Position numbers and translations under genes: made by a program. Below, piece by piece: positions 25,163-32,395 of a stretch of DNA of 49,910 nucleotides. Position 1 is the stretch's first letter. Every line of letters starts with the position of its first letter. Source of the stretch: Scatosoma sp964504025 (GTDB lineage Bacteria; Bacillota; Clostridia; Christensenellales; Borkfalkiaceae). The DNA lies in assembly GCA_964504025.1 (NCBI GenBank), contig CAZDCO010000005.1, positions 1 to 49,910 on the forward strand, read 5' to 3'. The notes beneath the pieces were generated by a model, which worked only from the letters and a program-made list of their open reading frames with translations, was not told the origin of the DNA and did no database searches.

Positions 25163-26437
25163 ATGAAAAAGTATTTTACGGACAAACGCACGCGGCGCGC
25201 GTGCCATATCTACGGTATGCTGCGCGCACACGCGCATAAGCGGCATATCTCCTTCCACACGCCCGGACATAAGGTGGGAAAATGGGATATTACCGAACTG
25301 TCCTTTTCGGACAACCTCTCCGCGCCGCGCGGCTGTATCGCGCAAGCGGAACGGGATATCGCGCGGTTGACTTCCTCGGCGGCGTCCTTTATCCTGACGG
25401 ACGGCAGCACGTCGGGCGTATTATCCATGCTGCACGTCGCCAAACGAACGGGCGTGCGCGTACTCGTTACCCCCTCGCAACCGCATAAAAGCGTATTCAA
25501 CGGCTGCGCGCTATTCGGTATCGAACTGTTGTCCGTAGACGAAGCCACTCTGCTTTCGGGCGAAGGGGAGTGGACGGAACGGGCGGACGGCGTACTCGTC
25601 GTGTCACCCGACTATTACGGCAGAGTGCCGCCGTTACAAAAGATAAAATCGGTTTGCGAGCGGCTGTCCGTACCCCTGTTGATCGACGGGGCGCACGGCG
25701 GACATTTGCGCTACCACCCCGACGTATACGCAGGTACGTACGCCGATCTTTGGGTGGACGGCATACATAAGAGTTTGCCTGCCCTCACGCAGGGCGCAGT
25801 CGTGTCCGCGAAGTCGGAAGAGTACGCGCGCGAACTTGCCGCTGCTGTGGACGTATTCCGTACCACAAGCCCGTCCTATCCGATTATGGCAAGTGTCGAA
25901 TACGCGGTGAAATACCCCGAAAACGCGCGGTTGGAAGAGGAAGTGCGCGCGGCGGCGCGCCGCTTTGAACGGCTGACCGTACGAGAAGATTATACCAAGC
26001 TTTGCGCCGCGTTCGGCGAAAACGCGTTCGCCGCGCAAGCGTATTTGGAAAACGAGGGTATCTACGCGGAATTCTGCGACGGGAACGTCGTTTGTTTCTA
26101 CCTTTCCCCGGCAACGAAGAAAAAAGACTTCTATCGGCTGCTTCGCGCTTTGGATAAAGCGTTCCAACTCTTCCCACTCGTGTTGCAAGAGTGCGGTGAA
26201 CGCATACCTGCCCCCCTCGTTTTTGATAAAGACGCCCCCACGGAGTGGGTGGAAATCGAACGCGCGACGGGACGGATCGCCGCGGCGAATTGCGGACTGT
26301 TCCCCCCCTGCACGCCGTTGATACGGACGGGGGAGCGGATAGAAGAGGAAAAACTGCGCCTACTGCAAAAGGCAAACAACGTATTCGGCGTATGGCAAAA
26401 CAAACTGTGCGTATTCGTAACGAACGAAAAGGAGTGA
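25163..26437 (+). CDS. Orn/Lys/Arg decarboxylase-family PLP enzyme (YaaO-like)
   Basis: A 424-aa fold-type I PLP enzyme of the short Firmicutes decarboxylase type. The N-terminal motif SFHTPGHKVGKWD and the PLP lysine Lys203 in VDGIHKSLPALTQ are visible, along with DGSTSGVL and IDGAHGGHLRYHP. Family members make polyamine precursors; the exact amino acid substrate is not determined here. It is followed 9 bp later by tmk, the same neighbour order as yaaO-tmk in B. subtilis. One copy of the 12-mer CGCATACCTGCC lies inside the coding sequence at 26201. Confidence 0.88.
   Translation: MKKYFTDKRTRRACHIYGMLRAHAHKRHISFHTPGHKVGKWDITELSFSDNLSAPRGCIAQAERDIARLTSSAASFILTDGSTSGVLSMLHVAKRTGVRVLVTPSQPHKSVFNGCALFGIELLSVDEATLLSGEGEWTERADGVLVVSPDYYGRVPPLQKIKSVCERLSVPLLIDGAHGGHLRYHPDVYAGTYADLWVDGIHKSLPALTQGAVVSAKSEEYARELAAAVDVFRTTSPSYPIMASVEYAVKYPENARLEEEVRAAARRFERLTVREDYTKLCAAFGENAFAAQAYLENEGIYAEFCDGNVVCFYLSPATKKKDFYRLLRALDKAFQLFPLVLQECGERIPAPLVFDKDAPTEWVEIERATGRIAAANCGLFPPCTPLIRTGERIEEEKLRLLQKANNVFGVWQNKLCVFVTNEKE
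26201..26212 (-). repeat. 12-mer GGCAGGTATGCG inside a coding sequence
   Basis: An exact CGCATACCTGCC on the plus strand, encoding RIPA of the decarboxylase-family protein. Flanking bases agree with GGGGGCAGGTATGCGTT on the minus strand. Confidence 0.55.
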
Positions 26438-26446
26438 AAAAATCGT

Positions 26447-27070
26447 ATGCAAGGAAAATTGATTACCTTCGAGGGTTGCGACGGTTGCGGTAAATCTACC
26501 CAACTTCGCCTGCTGTCTGCCTATTTAACCGAAAAGGGCGTTCCGCACGTATTCACGCGCGAGCCAGGTGGCGGTAAAATTTCCGAAGCGATCCGTCAGT
26601 TGTTGTTGGACGGGAAAAACTCGGAAATGACGGACGAGTGCGAGGCGTTGTTATACGCGGCTGCACGGGTGCAACACCTTTCCGACAAAGTCGCGCCGGC
26701 GTTGCAAGAGGGCAAGTTGGTCGTATGCGATCGCTACGTCGATTCGTCCTTGGCATATCAGGCGTACGCGCGCGGTTTGGGTACGGAGTTCGTCGAAAGC
26801 ATCAACGCGTTCGCTTTGAAAAACTATCTCCCGACGGTAACGATTTTTATCGATCTCACCCCCGAAGCGGCGTTCAAGCGCAAACACGGCGCGGACGAAA
26901 ACGATCGTTTGGAACAGGCAGGGATCGAGTTCCATAAGCGCGTCTACGCAGGGTACGACGCTTTGGCGAAAGCGCACCCCGAGCGGATTGCGCGGATCGA
27001 CGGCGAGCAAACGCCGCAAGCCGTTTTCCAAGACGTTTTGCGCGTGTTGCAAGAAAAGGGCTGTCTGTAA
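26447..27070 (+). CDS. tmk: Thymidylate kinase
   Basis: A 207-aa dTMP kinase. The P-loop is GCDGCGKS (residues 10-17), the substrate motif is FTREPGGGKISE, and DRYVDSSLAYQAYARG is the DR(Y/F)xxS motif. It makes dTDP for DNA synthesis. In B. subtilis tmk is followed closely by yaaQ, yaaR, holB and ricT. Here the next gene is a convergent parB-like gene, and holB-ricT sits 21 kb away. A strong terminator follows after 20 bp. Confidence 0.95.
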   Translation: MQGKLITFEGCDGCGKSTQLRLLSAYLTEKGVPHVFTREPGGGKISEAIRQLLLDGKNSEMTDECEALLYAAARVQHLSDKVAPALQEGKLVVCDRYVDSSLAYQAYARGLGTEFVESINAFALKNYLPTVTIFIDLTPEAAFKRKHGADENDRLEQAGIEFHKRVYAGYDALAKAHPERIARIDGEQTPQAVFQDVLRVLQEKGCL

Positions 27071-27090
27071 AGACTGCATAGCGTAAAAAA

Positions 27091-27120
27091 AATGCTAACG
27101 CACTCCGTTAGCATTTTTTG
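27091..27120. terminator. bidirectional terminator between tmk and the parB-like gene
   Basis: A perfect 10-bp stem, AATGCTAACG (27091-27100) with CGTTAGCATT (27106-27115), then TTTTTGTTTTTT on the plus strand and an A-run on the other side. Confidence 0.9.
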
Positions 27121-27152
27121 TTTTTTATTCGTCATAGAGCGGCACACGCTCT

Positions 27153-27208
27153 GTCATTGCGAGGCTCACACCCGTTCCGTCATTGCGAGCCGCAGGCGCG
27201 GCAATCTC
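27153..27208 (-). repeat. family A fragments
   Basis: GTCATTGCGAGGCTCACACC, then CGTCATTGCGAGCCGCAGGC with GCGGCAATCTC. These are two left-end fragments, next to the 3' end of the parB-like gene. The strand is nominal because only the palindromic end is present. Confidence 0.6.
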
Positions 27209-27213
27209 CTACT

Positions 27214-28050
27214 CTATCCGTTTTGAAAATTCTCAATAATATCCAAAAACTCTTCAAACCGATACAAATCTTCGGGGGAATAGTAATCGATGTAAATTCT
27301 ACCCTTTTTATCGTTGCCGATCAGCGACACTTTCGTGCGGTATACGCCGCGCATGCGCTCGATAAACGCCTTCAACTGTCTGTTCTTTTCCGCGTTCTTC
27401 GCGGCATTCTCTTGCCCCAACACTTCGGGCGGCGTCATATACGCCTTGACCGCCCGTTCCATTTCTCGAACGGAATATTCCCGTTTTATACTCTCCTGCG
27501 CAAAGGCGAATTGCCTATCCTTCGGCACGCGAACGAGTGCGCGCGCATGGCCTGCCGACAGCTTGCCGCTCTCCACCAGCCCGATCACTTCGGGCGATAA
27601 CGTCAAAAGGCGCAGCGTATTTGCCACCGCCGGGCGCGATTTGCCGATCAACGCGGAAATATCGTCCTGCGTAAACGAATATTCGTCGATCAGTCGTTTC
27701 ATCAAATAACCCTCGTCCATCGTGGAAAGTTTGCCGTTTTTCAACTTTTCGGAAATGGAAAAAATTTCGGCGTTTTGATCACTGAACGCGTACACGCGTG
27801 CCTCACATTCCTTAATTCCTGAAAATTTCGCCGCGTAAAAATCTTCCTCGTTGGCAAGCAAGACAAACCTGCCGTCCTTCTCGTTGACGGAAAAAGCAGG
27901 CACGCCGTTGAGCATAATATACGCCGCGCGCGTCTTGATCATCTTCTTCTCGAAAGCGGTAATTTCCACCTGCGCGTCGATCATGGAGAGGGGAATTTTT
28001 CGATTTTCAAAGCGTAAAAACGCCGTATTTTTCGTTTTACTCTTCTTCAT
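27214..28050 (-). CDS. ParB/Noc-like DNA-binding protein with a degenerate nucleotide-binding box
   Basis: A 278-aa ParB-superfamily protein. The helix-turn-helix is at about 126-148 (FTQDDISALIGKSRPAVANTLRLL), followed by GKLSAGHARALV as in ParB and Noc. The N-terminal domain is unusual: at the place of the GERRxRA CTP-binding box it reads ANEEDFYAAK (66-75), and the usual NPxQPR region is not apparent. It follows rsmG by 8 bp, the position of noc in B. subtilis. It probably acts in origin segregation or nucleoid occlusion, but CTP switching is doubtful. A parS-like site is at 35.37 kb. No parA is in the window. Confidence 0.8.
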   Translation of the reverse strand: MKKSKTKNTAFLRFENRKIPLSMIDAQVEITAFEKKMIKTRAAYIMLNGVPAFSVNEKDGRFVLLANEEDFYAAKFSGIKECEARVYAFSDQNAEIFSISEKLKNGKLSTMDEGYLMKRLIDEYSFTQDDISALIGKSRPAVANTLRLLTLSPEVIGLVESGKLSAGHARALVRVPKDRQFAFAQESIKREYSVREMERAVKAYMTPPEVLGQENAAKNAEKNRQLKAFIERMRGVYRTKVSLIGNDKKGRIYIDYYSPEDLYRFEEFLDIIENFQNG

Positions 28051-28058
28051 ACCTTACC

Positions 28059-28754
28059 TTACAGCGGATTTTTTCTTTCCTTTCCCTGTCCGCGCGGATA
28101 CTTCGGCGGCGTATTTTTCGTCTTCTTCACGACGGCGAGCGTGCGGCTGCCGTACCCTTCGGGCAATTCGTACGCGTACACCTTTTCCAACTTGCCGCCC
28201 AGCGTTTTATACGCGCTTTCCGCTTCGTAAATTTCACTTTCGTCGCCGCTCTTGTAGGCGATAAACTCGCCGCCCACCTTGACGAACGGCATGCAATATT
28301 CGCTCAACGTATTCATTCTCGCCACCGCGCGCGCCGTTGCGTAGTCGTACTTTTCCCGGAATTTGCTATCTTTTGCACCGTCTTCGGCACGAATATTATA
28401 AATATTCACTCCTTGCAGGTGAAAGTTATCCACAACCGCCCGTAAAAAGTCGCATTTTTTTCCCACGCTTTCGATTAAATCGAGTTGCAAATCTTGTCGA
28501 AAGAGTTTTAAAGGCAACGAGGGAAACCCTGCGCCCGAACCGATTTCCACGATCCGCACACCCTTTTTGAATAAACCTTCTCCCACGACGCTGTCTAAAA
28601 AATGCTTATAGTAAACGTCCTTTTCTTCGGTAATAGTGGTCAAATTGTACCGTTCGTTGTACTCTAACAGAAACAAACGCAGCTTTTCAAACTCCGCCCT
28701 CTTCTCGCCTACTATTGCCTGCTCGTAAAAACCGATCTTCTCTTTAATGTCCAT
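28059..28754 (-). CDS. rsmG: 16S rRNA (guanine527-N7)-methyltransferase RsmG
   Basis: A 231-aa SAM-dependent methyltransferase (GidB) that modifies G527 of 16S rRNA. The SAM-binding motif is VEIGSGAGFPSLPLKL, followed by DLIESVGKKCDFLR and ARAVARMNTLSEY. The ATG at 28754 has no Shine-Dalgarno sequence, and the -10 box TATACT ends only about ten bases upstream, so the mRNA may be leaderless or nearly so. rsmG next to oriC is typical of Firmicutes. It is cotranscribed with the parB-like gene. Confidence 0.93.
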   Translation of the reverse strand: MDIKEKIGFYEQAIVGEKRAEFEKLRLFLLEYNERYNLTTITEEKDVYYKHFLDSVVGEGLFKKGVRIVEIGSGAGFPSLPLKLFRQDLQLDLIESVGKKCDFLRAVVDNFHLQGVNIYNIRAEDGAKDSKFREKYDYATARAVARMNTLSEYCMPFVKVGGEFIAYKSGDESEIYEAESAYKTLGGKLEKVYAYELPEGYGSRTLAVVKKTKNTPPKYPRGQGKERKNPL

Positions 28755-28763
28755 AGTAGGTAT

Positions 28764-28793
28764 AGTATACCACGAATCGTGAAAAAACACAAG
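28764..28793 (-). promoter_or_regulatory. promoter of rsmG
   Basis: Minus strand: TTGTGT (28793-28788), 18 bp, TATACT (28769-28764). The -35 is weak. The inferred start is within about 3-5 bases of the ATG. Confidence 0.5.
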
Positions 28794-28806
28794 CCTTTTT
28801 AGGTAG

Positions 28807-29062
28807 TTATCCCAAGCGATGTGTAAAACTTATACCTATTGTGGATAAATACGGTGGATAACTTACGTATAATTTATTTTTATAAGTTTGTTTTTTATAA
28901 ATATGCGTTTTAGCGAGTATGTAGACGATGTCGTTTTCCACTTATCCACATTTTATACACATCTCTTTCCACATCGATTTCGATAGTTTTCCACGCCGTT
29001 GTCCACAACGGGAAAGCCTTGCGCCACCTGACTTTTTTCTGTTTTTTTCGCGGTTATCCACT
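28807..29062. other. probable replication origin (oriC): DnaA-box cluster with AT-rich segment
   Basis: Boxes matching TTATCCACA on either strand: TTATCCCAA 28807, TGTGGATAA 28840 (perfect), GGTGGATAA 28853, TTATCCACA 28942 (perfect), TTATACACA 28953, TTGTCCACA 28999 and TTATCCACT 29054. The 28863-28915 stretch is very AT-rich and is a candidate unwinding element. Genes diverge from it: rsmG-parB-like to the left, dnaN-rpmH-rnpA-yidC-jag to the right. Confidence 0.85.
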
Positions 29063-29225
29063 TTTCCACTCCACCTACTACCACTACTACTTCTAAAATT
29101 ATTTATAAAAGAAAAAAGAGGGAAGGCAGGAGGCTGTTTTCGGGGGCGAGCGATAGGGAAGTTTTTCTAAGCGTGCCGTTACGTGCGAAGGGGTGATTTT
29201 TTATCGTTGCAGAGAGGCTCACACC
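29063..29225. other. non-coding DNA right of oriC
   Basis: No gene is seen here. It contains purine-rich sequence (GAAAAAAGAGGGAAGGCAGG around 29110) and leads into family A fragments. Confidence 0.5.
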
Positions 29226-29421
29226 TCGTCATTTCGAGTGGCAGACGTCGCGCGATAATCTCCCGAACCGTAGCCCCTTCATTGCGAGCCGNNNNNNNNN
29301 NNNNNNNNNNNNNNNNNNNNNNNNNNNNNNNNNNNNNNNNNNNNNNNNNNNNNNNNNNNNNNNNNNNNNNNNNNNNNNNNNNNNNNNNNNNTCATTGCGA
29401 GCCGCAGGCGCGGCAATCTCC
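29226..29421 (+). repeat. decayed and interrupted family A repeat
   Basis: CGTCATTTCGAGTGGCAGAC is a mutated left end; TTCATTGCGAGCCG precedes the gap and TCATTGCGAGCCGCAGGC, then GCGGCAATCTCC, follow it. Confidence 0.6.
29292..29391. other. assembly gap, 100 N
   Basis: TCATTGCGAGCCG (13 bases) occurs immediately before and immediately after the N run, so the break is inside a repeat. Confidence 0.95.
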
Positions 29422-29482
29422 CGTCGGGCGTACGGTCGCGCAAAAAATTATAAACAATTTCAAAAAAAGTGAAAGTGCCGCA

Positions 29483-29510
29483 TTGACAAAACGGCGGCGT
29501 ATGGTATAAT
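29483..29510 (+). promoter_or_regulatory. promoter of the SLOG-family gene
   Basis: TTGACA (29483-29488), 16 bp, TATAAT (29505-29510). Confidence 0.75.
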
Positions 29511-29545
29511 ATACCCACGGAGAAAAAAAGAAAGGAAAAAAACAA

Positions 29546-30034
29546 GTGACGCAACAATTAAGTCTTTTACAAAACACGATACGCGTATGCGCGTTCACGG
29601 GGCATAGACAATTAGAAGAAGACTTTTCTTTGAAAGAATTGAAAAAGGCGATCAAAGAGGTAATCGAACGGGGAGCGGATACCTTTTTGGTAGGTATGGC
29701 AATCGGCTTTGATCTCGCCGCGGCGGAAACGGTACTCGCCTTGAAACGAAAATATAAAAACGTGCGGTTGGTGGCGTGTATTCCCTGCGAGAGGCAGGAA
29801 AAGAATTTTTCCGCAGCCGATAAAAAACGGTACGCGAAAATATTGAAAAAAGTAGACGAAAAAATCGTGCTGGCAGGCGAATATTATCGCGGCTGTATGC
29901 AAAAACGGGATATATACATGGCGGATCGGGCGGATATATTGATCGCCTACCTGAAAAAGGACAAGGGCGGTACGGCGTTTACGGTGAAATACTTTCAAAA
30001 AAAATATCCGACGCGAGAAAAAATATTCTTATAA
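29546..30034 (+). CDS. SLOG-family (DUF1273/YpsA-like) protein
   Basis: A 162-aa protein with a SLOG-type Rossmann fold: N-terminal VCAFTGHRQL (about 13-22), VGMAIGFDLAAAE (the glycine-containing ligand loop) and a later GGTAFTVKY. Family members bind nucleotide-like ligands; YpsA of B. subtilis has been linked to cell division, but the function here is open. The start is GTG at 29546 with AAAGGAAA upstream. It lies between oriC and dnaN, the place where dnaA normally stands. Confidence 0.82.
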   Translation: MTQQLSLLQNTIRVCAFTGHRQLEEDFSLKELKKAIKEVIERGADTFLVGMAIGFDLAAAETVLALKRKYKNVRLVACIPCERQEKNFSAADKKRYAKILKKVDEKIVLAGEYYRGCMQKRDIYMADRADILIAYLKKDKGGTAFTVKYFQKKYPTREKIFL

Positions 30035-30098
30035 AAAAGCGCGTGCGTAAAAAATACGTAAAAAGCGGCAATTTCTTTATGGAAAGCTTTGCTTTTGC

Positions 30099-30127
30099 TT
30101 GCAAAATCGGGGCGTTCGTGGTATAAT
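30099..30127 (+). promoter_or_regulatory. promoter of dnaN
   Basis: TTGCAA (30099-30104), 17 bp, TATAAT (30122-30127). Confidence 0.75.
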
Positions 30128-30165
30128 ATAGTAGAAAGAAATATCGTAAAGCGAAGGAGAAAGAT

Positions 30166-31272
30166 ATGAAATTCGTATGTAGCGGAATGGTTTTATCGGA
30201 AGCGGCGTTCGTGGTCAGCAAAGCGTGCGCGGTCAAGACGATCACTCCCGTTTTAGAATGTATCAAATTGGAAGCGCAAAACGACGTGTTGACGTTGACG
30301 GCGTACGACGGGGAAATTTCCATTGAAAAGAAAATCAAAGCCGAAGTCTTCGAAGAAGGCGCGGTATGCGTGAATGGCAAACTCTTTGCCGATTTCATGT
30401 CGAAAATTTCTTTGATGGAAGTGGTCATATACTCCGACGAAAAGGGAATCACGATCGAATACGGCGAGAGCGAAACGTCGATGCAAACGTTAAACGCGGA
30501 GGACTTCCCCGTGTTCAGCGGCGAGGCGATTGCCGAAGATAAATATTTTGAAACGAAAGAGAGCGATCTGAAAGATTTGATTTCCAAAGTCGTCTTTTGT
30601 TGCGCGTCCGACGAGAGCCGTCCCATTTTGAAAGGCTGTTTGTTGGAAGCGAAGAACGGCAAGCTTGCCGCTACCGCACTCGACGGGTTCAGAATGGCGA
30701 CGTCCTATTGCGATACGCTCGGTGGCGCGGAAATGAAGATCGTATGCCCGGCTCGTACGTTGACGGAAATTTCCCGTATGCTCGACGGCGACGAAGGGTT
30801 GCGTATTTTTGCGGACAAGAACAGATTGTCGGTGAAACTGAAAGATACGGTGATCACTTCCCGTTTGTACGTAGGCGAATTCGTAAAAAAGGAAAATATT
30901 TTCCCCGCTTCGTTCACGACGCGCGTGGAAGTGGAACGAGCGGAGTTGTTGAAGAGTATCGAACGTGCGTCGGTGGTGATGCGCGGCGAGAAGAACAACC
31001 TCGTTTTGCTCGATATCAAGAACGGTAAAATTTTCATCACCGCAAACTCGGAAATAGGTAAGGTAGAAGAGACAGTGTTGGCGGATATCGACGGTTTGGA
31101 TTTGAAGATTGCCATGAACGGCAAATACGTCATGGACGCTATGAAGGCGTTGGAAGAGGAAAAGGCGATTATGTCTTTCAACTCTCCCGTGTCGCCGTTT
31201 ACGTTGGAAAACGTAGAGGGCAAGCGTTGTCAATATTTGATCTTGCCCGTAAGAACGAGTGCGCAACAATAA
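30166..31272 (+). CDS. dnaN: DNA polymerase III sliding clamp (beta subunit)
   Basis: A 368-aa beta clamp, the ring that tethers replicative polymerase to DNA. The family's three-domain layout is visible; conserved segments are SDESRPILKGCLLEAKNGKL near the domain 1/2 junction and TALDGFRMA. The C-terminus YLILPVRTS is close to the usual LIMPMR motif that lines the partner-binding pocket. AAGGAG precedes the ATG. It has its own promoter and is not preceded by dnaA, unlike the standard dnaA-dnaN operon. Confidence 0.95.
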   Translation: MKFVCSGMVLSEAAFVVSKACAVKTITPVLECIKLEAQNDVLTLTAYDGEISIEKKIKAEVFEEGAVCVNGKLFADFMSKISLMEVVIYSDEKGITIEYGESETSMQTLNAEDFPVFSGEAIAEDKYFETKESDLKDLISKVVFCCASDESRPILKGCLLEAKNGKLAATALDGFRMATSYCDTLGGAEMKIVCPARTLTEISRMLDGDEGLRIFADKNRLSVKLKDTVITSRLYVGEFVKKENIFPASFTTRVEVERAELLKSIERASVVMRGEKNNLVLLDIKNGKIFITANSEIGKVEETVLADIDGLDLKIAMNGKYVMDAMKALEEEKAIMSFNSPVSPFTLENVEGKRCQYLILPVRTSAQQ

Positions 31273-31341
31273 TCGCGGCGTAAAAAAACGAGAAATTCGG
31301 GTAAAAGGCAAAGGAAAGAGAAAAAAAGCGTGTAAAATCGC

Positions 31342-31371
31342 TTGACGGAATTTGAGAATTTGCGGTATAAT
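31342..31371 (+). promoter_or_regulatory. promoter of rpmH-rnpA-yidD-yidC-jag
   Basis: TTGACG (31342-31347), 18 bp, TATAAT (31366-31371). A small hairpin (CGGTTT/AAACCG) lies in the leader at about 31385-31400. Confidence 0.8.
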
Positions 31372-31444
31372 GTAGAAGTTATCGCGGTTTTTGAAACCGT
31401 GCAAATAAAAACGAAAAAGAAAAAATCTATATAGGAGAAAAATT

Positions 31445-31579
31445 ATGAAAAGAACCTATCAACCCAAAAAGAGACAAAGAAGCAAGGTACACGGCTTCCG
31501 TAAGAGAATGGCGACGACCGCAGGCAGAAAGGTGTTGAAACGCCGCAGAGATAAGGGTAGAAAGCGTTTGACGCACTAA
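31445..31579 (+). CDS. rpmH: Large ribosomal subunit protein bL34
   Basis: A 44-aa, extremely basic ribosomal protein beginning MKRTYQPKKRQRSKVHGFRK and ending RRRDKGRKRLTH, a full match to L34 in length and sequence pattern. AGGAG is upstream. It is first in the conserved rpmH-rnpA-yidD-yidC-jag order. Confidence 0.98.
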   Translation: MKRTYQPKKRQRSKVHGFRKRMATTAGRKVLKRRRDKGRKRLTH

Positions 31580-31715
31580 TCGGATCGGTTAGTTTCGGCG
31601 AGCGGTTTTTACGCGTGTGAAAAGAAACGATTAGGTTGACGATCGATCAAAACGCGGTTGTCAACCTATAATCTTTTTACTTTTTCGTTACAAAACGGCA
31701 AGAGAGCGGCAAGGT

Positions 31716-32033
31716 ATGAAATATTACAGGTTAAAAAAACAATCGGATTTTCAAAGACTGTTTAAGCAGGGGAAGAGAGCGTTTTCCCCCTCCCTGACGA
31801 TATTGTACCGACCTGCGAGCAAGATGGTGATGGGCATTTCCGTCGGTAAAAAGCACGGGAAGAGCGTGCAGAGAAACCGTATCAAGCGGCTTCTTCGCGA
31901 GGCGTTCCGCGCGGTGCAAGGGGAAATGCAGGGAAAATATTATATCGTGTTGATTCCTAAGGTGCAAGACGCGTACTCGTTGGAAACGTATAAACGGAAT
32001 TTACAATGTATGATAAAAAAAGAGAAGATGTAA
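31716..32033 (+). CDS. rnpA: Ribonuclease P protein component
   Basis: A 105-aa basic protein that assists the RNase P RNA in removing tRNA 5' leaders. The signature RNRIKRLLREAFR is at about 50-62, preceded by KKHGKSV, and the N-terminal LKKQSDFQRLFKQGKR is typical. The start has GGCAAGG upstream. The 3' end overlaps yidD by 28 bp in another frame. Confidence 0.95.
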   Translation: MKYYRLKKQSDFQRLFKQGKRAFSPSLTILYRPASKMVMGISVGKKHGKSVQRNRIKRLLREAFRAVQGEMQGKYYIVLIPKVQDAYSLETYKRNLQCMIKKEKM

Positions 32034-32332
32034 CGGTACGGCTCGTGCCGCTGTGCAGGGAAAACGGAAAGTACCTGAAAAAGCACGTGTTCAAGCCGTA
32101 TATAAAAGCGTTGTGTATGCGCGCGATACTCTTTTATCAAAGACACCTATCAAAGCATACCTGTTTATATAAGCCGACGTGTTCGCAATATACGTTGGAA
32201 TGTATAAACAATCACGGAGCGTTGCTCGGTATACTGCTCGGCGCGTGGCGGATCTTGCGCTGCAACCCCTTTTCCAAGGGCGGCTACGATCCCGCACCCG
32301 AAGTATATTTCAAAAAACGTTGGTTATTGTGA
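32006..32332 (+). CDS. yidD: YidD-type membrane protein insertion efficiency factor
   Basis: A 108-aa member of the YidD family, small membrane-associated proteins linked to YidC function. The conserved core FYQRHLSKHTCLYKPTCSQYTLECINNHG and RCNPFSKGGYDPAP is present, including its cysteines. The N-terminus is about 35 residues longer than usual. The start in the overlap with rnpA is chosen because the internal ATG at 32117 has no ribosome site. Translation is probably coupled to rnpA. Confidence 0.88.
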   Translation: MYDKKREDVTVRLVPLCRENGKYLKKHVFKPYIKALCMRAILFYQRHLSKHTCLYKPTCSQYTLECINNHGALLGILLGAWRILRCNPFSKGGYDPAPEVYFKKRWLL

Positions 32333-32395
32333 AAATAAACGCCGCATACGGTGATTGCGGCTTCAAAATAAATTTTTTCGGAACGATTGAAAAGT

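Noticed and set aside
28347..28360. TTTTCCCGGAATTT inside rsmG as a Noc-binding site
   Set aside because: Only about 10 of 14 positions match the Noc consensus and it is a single occurrence, well within chance.
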